Source: Flavobacteriales bacterium UBA2426 (GTDB taxonomy: Bacteria > Bacteroidota > Bacteroidia > Flavobacteriales_F > PHOS-HE28). From it: a stretch of DNA of 10,408 nt. The DNA is taken from the NCBI GenBank assembly GCA_002342985.1, contig DDRC01000026.1, forward strand, positions 1 to 10,408. The letters run 5' to 3'. A program made the translations under genes and the position numbers. Shown here in pieces: positions 6,311 to 10,408 of the stretch. The notes below the pieces were generated by a model, which was not told where the DNA came from, ran no database searches, and worked only from the letters and a program-made list of their open reading frames with translations. Every line of letters begins with the position of its first letter. Within the stretch, counting starts at the first letter, position 1.

Positions 6311-7018
6311 TCAGTTGAAGTAGCGGCTATTCCAGGCCTGCTGGCTGAACTGGCCGAAGAAGGCGAACCAGCCGAAGGTGGTGAAGCCGCTGAAGGCCAT
6401 GACGGACCAGAAGAGGAAGAGGATGCGCTGACCCGTGAAGTAAGCCCCCCCCCCCCCGCCCAACCAGGACGCGGGCACCAAGGCGGTGCAAAGGAGAGCG
6501 GCCAGGAGGATGGTGGCCGCCAAATGGACCGGACTCCGGACCGGCCAGTAGCTCACCGCCCGCCACGGAGCAAGATCGCTGCCCCATCTGGCCACCAAGT
6601 AGTACCTCTCATCACTCAAAGGCACGAAGAGCAAGGGATCCACCTCGCTGTCACAAAGCCTGAACTGCGCTGAAGGGGCCATGACCATGTAGCTCGTCAC
6701 AGGCGCTCCCACCCGCTGCTCCAGGTCGCGCATGGCGAGCACCGCGCTGCCGGGGATGGCTCCCTTGAAGAGCCCTCCCTCCAAGAACCGGAGCCGGTAC
6801 TTGATGCAGAGCGCCCTGATCGCATCCCGCGTGAATACGCGCTCGGGGTCATTCACGGGCAGATCCACGGTGACCTGCTTCCGCGACGACCGCAGCGTGG
6901 CGCGCAGGATATCGTCGCGCTTCTGCTCCTCTTCGAGCCATGCATGCACCTGCTGGACAAGCTCGGCCTGACCAAGCAGGACCTTCTCGAGCCGCTCTCG
7001 CTCCGTCTTCGCAGCCAT
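6311..7018 (-). CDS. Membrane protein of unknown function with two C-terminal transmembrane helices
   Basis: 235 residues. About 1-45 is a charged helix, probably coiled coil (KTERERLEKVLLGQAEL onward). Residues about 50-155 form a soluble domain with TRDAIRALCIKYRLRFLEGGLFKGAIP (63-89, broken into shorter blocks in related proteins) and DPLLFVPLSDERYYLVARWG (127-146). Two hydrophobic helices follow at about 165-183 and 198-222, then the tail NSRYFN. I recall similar proteins in other Bacteroidota, but none with a known role. The helices are joined by a loop with five Gly (187-191) encoded by a run of 13 G. The frame can be extended two codons to a TTG at 7024; the ATG at 7018 is preferred. 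It lies 64 bases downstream of the DUF1883 gene, with no clear promoter between them, so co-transcription is plausible. Confidence 0.8.
   Translation of the reverse strand: MAAKTERERLEKVLLGQAELVQQVHAWLEEEQKRDDILRATLRSSRKQVTVDLPVNDPERVFTRDAIRALCIKYRLRFLEGGLFKGAIPGSAVLAMRDLEQRVGAPVTSYMVMAPSAQFRLCDSEVDPLLFVPLSDERYYLVARWGSDLAPWRAVSYWPVRSPVHLAATILLAALLCTALVPASWLGGGGGAYFTGQRILFLFWSVMAFSGFTTFGWFAFFGQFSQQAWNSRYFN
6445..6457. repeat. 13-base mononucleotide C/G tract inside a coding region
   Basis: Thirteen consecutive C on the plus strand, i.e. G13 on the coding strand of the membrane protein gene, within GGC-(GGG)4-GCT, giving Gly187-191. The tract is long enough to be prone to slipped-strand mispairing. 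With 13 G the frame continues through the second transmembrane helix to NSRYFN. With one extra G it would run about 42 codons in another frame to a TAG ending at 6327, losing that helix. Confidence 0.95.
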
Positions 7019-7082
7019 CAGCAACCAGGTTTAGTGATTCGGATGGAATAACGCCGTGATCCGCCGATCCGTTCGCGGTTGG

Positions 7083-7463
7083 TCACATGTCCGCCTCGGC
7101 CTCAGGCAGCGCCTGGGGCTCGCCGGCATCGGCAGCCTCAGCCAAGCGGACGTGCTCAGGGGCATCCACCGCCACCGAGGAACGCACGGTGCTGTTGGGC
7201 GGCAGCACCCCGCACTGCGCATTCACCTCCAGGGGATTGCGGAATGTGCCCTTCTCCACCACAACGTTCCAGACCGATTCGAAGGGAACGACGAACCGCA
7301 CGGGCGACTCCTCGAACAAGCCCCCGTAGTACGTGTGGGTCTTGCCCATCTTGTAGTTCTTGAAATCTCGGCCGGTCATGAACTTGACCTTGGCAGCGAC
7401 ATCGATGTGGACCTCGATGATCTCCTTCTTCTTGAGTTCGAAGGTCTTGTGCAGGAACTTCAT
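7083..7463 (-). CDS. DUF1883 domain protein
   Basis: 126 residues with no signal peptide. The N-terminal about 100 residues match the DUF1883 pattern: MKFLHKTFELKKKEIIEVHI (1-20), then the FMTGRDFKNYKMGKTHTYYGG block (28-48, split by variable residues in relatives), SPVRFVVPFESVWNVVVE (53-70) and a final strand TVRSSVAV (92-99). DUF1883 is a small beta-rich domain of unknown function, found alone or fused to other domains including TIR in some bacteria; no TIR domain is present here. Residues 100-126 form an Ala/Glu/Pro-rich acidic tail. The gene lies 43 bases downstream of the universal stress protein gene and has its own TATCTTTG box, so it can probably be transcribed separately. The family call is based on motif memory. 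Confidence 0.78.
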   Translation of the reverse strand: MKFLHKTFELKKKEIIEVHIDVAAKVKFMTGRDFKNYKMGKTHTYYGGLFEESPVRFVVPFESVWNVVVEKGTFRNPLEVNAQCGVLPPNSTVRSSVAVDAPEHVRLAEAADAGEPQALPEAEADM

Positions 7464-7482
7464 GCAGGTGGCTTGTTCGGTT

Positions 7483-7490
7483 CAAAGATA
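7483..7490 (-). promoter_or_regulatory. Bacteroidota -7-like box (TATCTTTG) for the DUF1883 gene
   Basis: Reads TATCTTTG on the minus strand, an exact match to TAnnTTTG, ending 19 bases before the DUF1883 ATG. No clear TTTG -33 partner is seen; the upstream DNA is GC-rich and runs into the end of the universal stress gene. Exact match and good spacing make it a reasonable candidate for a separate start of transcription. Confidence 0.6.
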
Positions 7491-7506
7491 GGCAGGTGCG
7501 CCGGGC

Positions 7507-8307
7507 TCAGAGCTTGACGCTGAGCACCGGGAACGTGGTGTGGTTGACGATATCCTCGGTCAGGCTTCCGTTCACGACATGGAAGAACCCTTTGCGGCCG
7601 TGGGTGGCCATGGCGATCATATCGGCATCGATGCCCCGGGCGAAGTTGAGGATGCCCTCCTCGATGCTGAGGTCGTTGTAGATGGTGGCGGTGAACTTCC
7701 GCAGCTCATGGCGCTGGAGGAAAACATCGATGGCCCGGTGGCTGTCCTCGCTCCGCTCGAAGCTCTTGGGGGTGTTCACCTTCAGCAGATGCACCTTGGG
7801 GTCCCACACCTCGAGCAGCGGGCGAAAGGCGTCGAACTTCTCGACGTCCTGCTGTGTGAAGTTGGAAGCGTACACCAGGTCGTTCACGCGAAGATCCTCC
7901 ACAGGGTGCTTGATGACCAGCACGGGCATGGGTGCCGTGCGCACGATGCGCTGCGTGTTGGACCCCACGATGCCGCGCAAGCCTGTGGCGCCGTGCGACC
8001 CCATTACGATGAGGTCGGCCGCGGCGATGCGCTCATTGCGGAACATCTCAGTGAGCGCGAGCTGCCGCAGCATGAACTTCTTCAGCTCGATCCCTTCGAG
8101 GAAGGGAAGCTGCGGGACGCGGTCGAGCCGGGACTCGATCTCCTCCCTGAGCTTCTGGTTCTCGGGGTGGAAGTCGGTCATCTGCTCGTACACGTGCACC
8201 ACATCGATGCAAGCACCGGTCGCACGGGCGATGGAAGCGGCCGCGCGGAGGGCATCCGTGGCGCAATCGGAGAAGTCGTAGGGGACGATGATGGTCTTGA
8301 CACTCAT
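7507..8307 (-). CDS. Tandem-domain universal stress protein (UspA family)
   Basis: 266-residue cytoplasmic protein with two Usp domains. Domain 1 (about 1-135) opens with KTIIVPYDFSDCATDALRAA (4-23) and carries the nucleotide-binding-type loop VMGSHGATGLRGIVGSNTQR (101-120), ending MPVLVIK. Domain 2 (about 140-266) carries MATHGRKGFFHVVNGSLTED (233-252) and ends FPVLSVKL. In Usp proteins that bind ATP the loop is G-x2-G-x9-G-(S/T). Here domain 1 has eight residues between the second and third Gly, and domain 2 has Ala in place of the first Gly, so ATP binding is uncertain. Such two-domain proteins are common in Bacteroidota and respond to stress or starvation. The start at 8307 gives the canonical MSVKTIIVPYDFS; the frame is open further upstream but without family content. 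It is divergent from siaC. Confidence 0.95.
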   Translation of the reverse strand: MSVKTIIVPYDFSDCATDALRAAASIARATGACIDVVHVYEQMTDFHPENQKLREEIESRLDRVPQLPFLEGIELKKFMLRQLALTEMFRNERIAAADLIVMGSHGATGLRGIVGSNTQRIVRTAPMPVLVIKHPVEDLRVNDLVYASNFTQQDVEKFDAFRPLLEVWDPKVHLLKVNTPKSFERSEDSHRAIDVFLQRHELRKFTATIYNDLSIEEGILNFARGIDADMIAMATHGRKGFFHVVNGSLTEDIVNHTTFPVLSVKL

Positions 8308-8330
8308 GGCGCTGAGGTTCAATGGCCGCT

Positions 8331-8338
8331 GAAAGGTA
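8331..8338 (-). promoter_or_regulatory. -7-like box (TACCTTTC) for the universal stress protein gene
   Basis: Reads TACCTTTC on the minus strand, one base from TAnnTTTG, ending 23 bases before the ATG at 8307. It lies in the 84-base divergent gap shared with siaC, which also contains a direct repeat TAAGCCG at 8352-8358 and 8371-8377. Confidence 0.4.
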
Positions 8339-8378
8339 TGCGCTGGTGGAATAAGCCGGCCCCTCGGGCGTAAGCCGC

Positions 8379-8386
8379 TACCTTCG
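8379..8386 (+). promoter_or_regulatory. -7-like box (TACCTTCG) for siaC
   Basis: Reads TACCTTCG, one base from TAnnTTTG, ending 5 bases before the siaC ATG. A start here would give a nearly leaderless message. The same octamer occurs upstream of the coiled-coil lipoprotein gene at 9637-9644, suggesting a lineage variant of the box. Confidence 0.4.
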
Positions 8387-8391
8387 TCGCC

Positions 8392-8784
8392 ATGCCCCTC
8401 CCCCCCGCTCCCTATCGTGCGGAGGCCACGCCGAAGACGCCCTCCATCCTCTTGGACCCCGGGGGCACCCTGTCCATCAGCGGGTGCTCCATCCCGGAGG
8501 ATGCCGACCGGGTCTTCGCACCGGTGTTCGACGCCGTGGAGGCCTATTCCGCACAGCCGGCGGACCGCACCACGGTGCGCATCGCCCTTTCCTACTTCAA
8601 CTCGAGTTCCGCGAAGCAACTGCTTGACCTCCTGAAGGCCTTGGAAGACCTGCATGCGAGCGGCCGATCGAAGGTGGAGCTGGAATGGTGCCACGGCCCC
8701 GGAGACCTCGACATGAAAGAGGCAGGGCGCGATTACCGCAGCCTCTTGGAGTTCCCCGTGCGGCTCGTGGAGCTTCCGGACTGA
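8392..8784 (+). CDS. siaC: SiaC family regulatory phosphoprotein (DUF1987)
   Basis: 130 residues, cytoplasmic. Family blocks are ILLDPGGTLSISGCSIPEDA (19-38), VFAPVFDAVEAY (41-52), TVRIALSYFNSSSAKQLLDL (61-80) and the C-terminal DMKEAGRDYRSLLEFPVRLV. In Pseudomonas aeruginosa, SiaC is phosphorylated on Thr68 in Y-L-N-T-S-S by the kinase SiaB, dephosphorylated by SiaA, and in its unphosphorylated form activates the diguanylate cyclase SiaD. The equivalent residue here is Ser71 in Y-F-N-S-S-S, so phosphorylation, if it occurs, would be on Ser. No kinase, phosphatase or cyclase gene is in the window, so the partners are elsewhere or the system differs. It is divergent from the universal stress gene, and its stop is only 3 bases from the stop of the next, opposite gene. 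Confidence 0.88.
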   Translation: MPLPPAPYRAEATPKTPSILLDPGGTLSISGCSIPEDADRVFAPVFDAVEAYSAQPADRTTVRIALSYFNSSSAKQLLDLLKALEDLHASGRSKVELEWCHGPGDLDMKEAGRDYRSLLEFPVRLVELPD

Positions 8785-8787
8785 GCC

Positions 8788-9543
8788 CTATCGTGGCTGA
8801 AGGGCCTCGGTCCACTCCCGCTCACTGATGGCCAAGCCATCGCGGAAGTGCACCACCTGCCCCCACGGATGGGTGACCTTGCGGTACACGGCCTCCGAGC
8901 CGTTCCGCCTCACGCGTCGCTCCAAGACGACCGCGCGCCCCTCCAGGAAGGTCCGCTCCTCCACGCCATCGGGCACGTGAAGGGGCTCCGGCTCCTTGGC
9001 CACCGGGGGCACCTTGACCCGCGCCACAGAACGGACGGGGGGGGCGCGCACCACATGGGGCACTGGCGCTGGAGAAGACTCGAGCTGAACCGGCTCCACC
9101 GCTTGTGCGTCACGGGCATCCGGCAGGGGGTCTGGCCGGACAGGTGCAGGGACCGAATCGCCCACTGGGCCGGAGCTTGCGCGTGGGGCGTGGGCAGGCT
9201 CTTCGGCCACCTGCTCGGTGGCCTCCTCCAACGCCTTCTTGGCAATCAGTGCCTCCAGGTCCTGGATCTTCACCTTCGGATGCACATTGTAGGGGCGCAT
9301 GGCCCGGGCTTCCCGGAACCGCTCCAGGGCCTGGTCGTACCGTTGCAGCTGGAACAGCGATTCGGCCTCCGCCATGACGGATTGGAAACGCTCGTCCTTG
9401 ACCGCAGCCGCCTGCTCCTCCTGCGCGATGCGGGCACGTTCCCGGGCGCTGAGTCGGCTGAAATCCCGCGTCAGGCTGCTATCCGCTTGAGCCGCCAGAC
9501 TGAGTGAGGCGGTGAGCACGATGGCGCAGGCGGTGAAGCGCAT
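8788..9543 (-). CDS. Secreted TPR-like protein with proline-rich linker and conserved C-terminal module
   Basis: 251 residues in four parts. A signal peptide covers 1-20 (MRFTACAIVLTASLSLAAQA). A charged helical stretch leads into one TPR-like helical hairpin (about 55-100): AEAESLFQLQRYDQALERFREA, then MRPYNVHPKVKIQDLEALI (split here between 82 and 100), a pattern seen in Bacteroidota envelope proteins. A Pro/Ala/Val-rich, probably disordered linker spans about 113-190. A C-terminal module (about 194-250) contains YRKVTHPWGQVVHFRDG and ISEREW, resembling C-terminal segments I associate with other Bacteroidota TPR proteins. A periplasmic or outer-membrane-associated structural role is inferred; no enzyme motif is seen. 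An in-frame ATG at 9558 (MPTSTMRF) is possible, but 9543 begins the signal peptide. It is divergent from the lipoprotein gene and converges on siaC. Confidence 0.8.
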   Translation of the reverse strand: MRFTACAIVLTASLSLAAQADSSLTRDFSRLSARERARIAQEEQAAAVKDERFQSVMAEAESLFQLQRYDQALERFREARAMRPYNVHPKVKIQDLEALIAKKALEEATEQVAEEPAHAPRASSGPVGDSVPAPVRPDPLPDARDAQAVEPVQLESSPAPVPHVVRAPPVRSVARVKVPPVAKEPEPLHVPDGVEERTFLEGRAVVLERRVRRNGSEAVYRKVTHPWGQVVHFRDGLAISEREWTEALQPR

Positions 9544-9636
9544 GGTGGAAGTTGGCATCAGGCGTCGCACGCGCGCCGATAGCCATTCAAGCGCCAGTAT
9601 ACGGCAGCGGGAGCCGCCCTGTTGCATGGTGCGGAA

Positions 9637-9644
9637 TACCTTCG
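9637..9644 (+). promoter_or_regulatory. -7-like box (TACCTTCG) for the coiled-coil lipoprotein gene
   Basis: Reads TACCTTCG, identical to the octamer before siaC and one base from TAnnTTTG. It ends 63 bases before the ATG at 9708, within the 164-base divergent gap (9544-9707). I see no comparable box for the minus-strand TPR gene in that gap. Confidence 0.35.
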
Positions 9645-9707
9645 CGGCGGCGCGGCAGGGGCACGATATGGCCGCCGAACCGCGTTGAACCACCAATGCT
9701 GCATCCG

Positions 9708-10408
9708 ATGAAGACGCTCATCCGCCTGCTTCCGCTGACCGCCTTGTTCCTGGCTTGCCAAACGGACCCCAAGGAAACCCCTCAGTATCAGCAACTGGCC
9801 GAGGACGCCGAACGCACAGCCGGTATGGTTGCCGAGCGGGACTCCACCATCAACATGCTCTTCGGCACGATCAACCGCATCAGCGACAACCTGCGCACCA
9901 TCCGGGCGAAACAGGGGCAGCTGGGTGCCCCGGACCAAGGGGTGGAGAAGGCCGAAATGGAGCAGCGGATCATGGACGACCTGGCCAGCATCGATGGCCT
10001 CCTGGCCGAGAACAAAGACCTGATCGCCAAGCTGCGCAAGCAGGCCAAGGCCTCGGCAGCCAGCATCACCGAACTGGAGCGGACGGTGGCCGCCTTGGAG
10101 ACCAGCATTGCAGAGAAGGACACCGAGATCGGCACCCTGAAGGAACAGCTCGCCAGCACGAACAGCTCTTTGGCCACGCTCATCGAGATGTACAGGGACA
10201 AGAGCCAGCTGAGCGACATGCAGCGCAACGAGCTCAACACGGCCTTCTATGCCGTCGGCACGGTCAAAGAGCTCCGCGCCAACGGTGTCCTGACCAAGGA
10301 GGGCGGGGTCGTCGGCATCGGTGCCGTGAATAAGCTCAATGCCGAGAGCCTGCCTAAGGACTACTTCACGCGCGTCGATATCACCCGTACGCTGGAGGTG
10401 CCCTTGGC
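9708..10408 (+). CDS. Coiled-coil lipoprotein (3' end cut by window edge)
   Basis: 233 complete codons are visible and the frame is open at the right edge. The N-terminus (MKTLIRLLPLTALFLAC) is a lipoprotein-type signal peptide with a loose lipobox ending at Cys17. Residues about 25-180 are rich in Leu, Glu, Lys, Ala and Gln with heptad spacing (for example MEQRIMDDLASIDGLLAENK and LERTVAALETSIAEKDTEIG), typical of a long coiled coil. The C-terminal part begins near MQRNELNTAFYAVGTVKELR and continues GVLTKEGGVVGIGAVNKLN, a segment shared, as I recall, by uncharacterised Bacteroidota lipoproteins. An envelope-anchored structural or adaptor role is inferred. An in-frame ATG at 9696 would add four residues (MLHP). 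The frame shift-free reading to the edge and the signal peptide support a real gene. Confidence 0.82.
   Translation, partial: MKTLIRLLPLTALFLACQTDPKETPQYQQLAEDAERTAGMVAERDSTINMLFGTINRISDNLRTIRAKQGQLGAPDQGVEKAEMEQRIMDDLASIDGLLAENKDLIAKLRKQAKASAASITELERTVAALETSIAEKDTEIGTLKEQLASTNSSLATLIEMYRDKSQLSDMQRNELNTAFYAVGTVKELRANGVLTKEGGVVGIGAVNKLNAESLPKDYFTRVDITRTLEVPL

Noticed and set aside
7083..7463. DUF1883 gene as part of a defence island
   Set aside because: There is no TIR domain, nuclease, helicase, integrase or mobile element nearby; the neighbours are a stress protein and a membrane protein.
8308..8694. Upstream extension of the universal stress protein to 8694
   Set aside because: It would overlap siaC and add sequence without Usp content; the canonical MSVKTIIVPYDFS begins at 8307 and a -7-like box lies just upstream.
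9037..9044. G8 tract in the TPR gene as a second slippery site
   Set aside because: Eight bases encoding part of a proline-rich linker in GC-rich DNA is unremarkable, and far less slip-prone than the 13-base run.

Overview
The window looks like chromosomal DNA from a high-GC member of the Bacteroidota, most likely an uncultivated relative of the Flavobacteriales. The reasons are: a secreted S8 protease ending in a type IX secretion (Por) sorting-like domain; several Bacteroidota-typical families (YwqK/MORN_2 repeats, DUF2141, a two-domain UspA protein, SiaC/DUF1987, TPR and coiled-coil envelope proteins); little sign of Shine-Dalgarno sequences; and promoter elements resembling the Bacteroidota -7 box TAnnTTTG. 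The exact lineage is an inference. There is no sign of an insertion sequence, prophage, CRISPR array, tRNA or rRNA. This is mostly ordinary core and envelope/stress gene content, not an obvious mobile or defence island.

Region 1 (1-5327, minus strand) is a six-gene run read right to left: YwqK-like MORN_2 repeat protein, mnmA, lipoprotein, S8 protease with C-terminal sorting domain, aat, and a DUF2141 protein cut by the window edge. All five junctions are identical 4-base ATGA overlaps (stop TGA sharing bases with the next ATG), which points to one transcript with translational coupling. A TACCTTTG box lies just upstream of the first gene. Two tRNA-dependent enzymes (MnmA, Aat) are thus interleaved with four exported proteins.

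Region 2 (5311-6310, plus strand) holds a divergent intergenic region, a small heat-shock protein of the Hsp20 family, a strong GC-rich hairpin that probably ends or protects its transcript, and a 62-residue basic small protein of unknown function. The small gene ends exactly against the next, opposite gene: the two stop codons form TGATCA.

Region 3 (6311-8338, minus strand) reads right to left as a tandem UspA universal stress protein, a DUF1883 protein and a membrane protein with two C-terminal transmembrane helices. The membrane gene carries a run of 13 G on its coding strand, between the two helices.

Region 4 (8379-10408) has a SiaC/DUF1987 regulatory phosphoprotein (plus) divergent from the UspA gene, a convergent secreted TPR/proline-rich protein (minus), and a coiled-coil lipoprotein (plus) cut by the right edge.

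No clearly new system stands out. The most noteworthy points are the chain of five ATGA overlaps, the 13-base homopolymer in a coding region, the orphan SiaC with Ser at the phospho-site, and the small basic protein.
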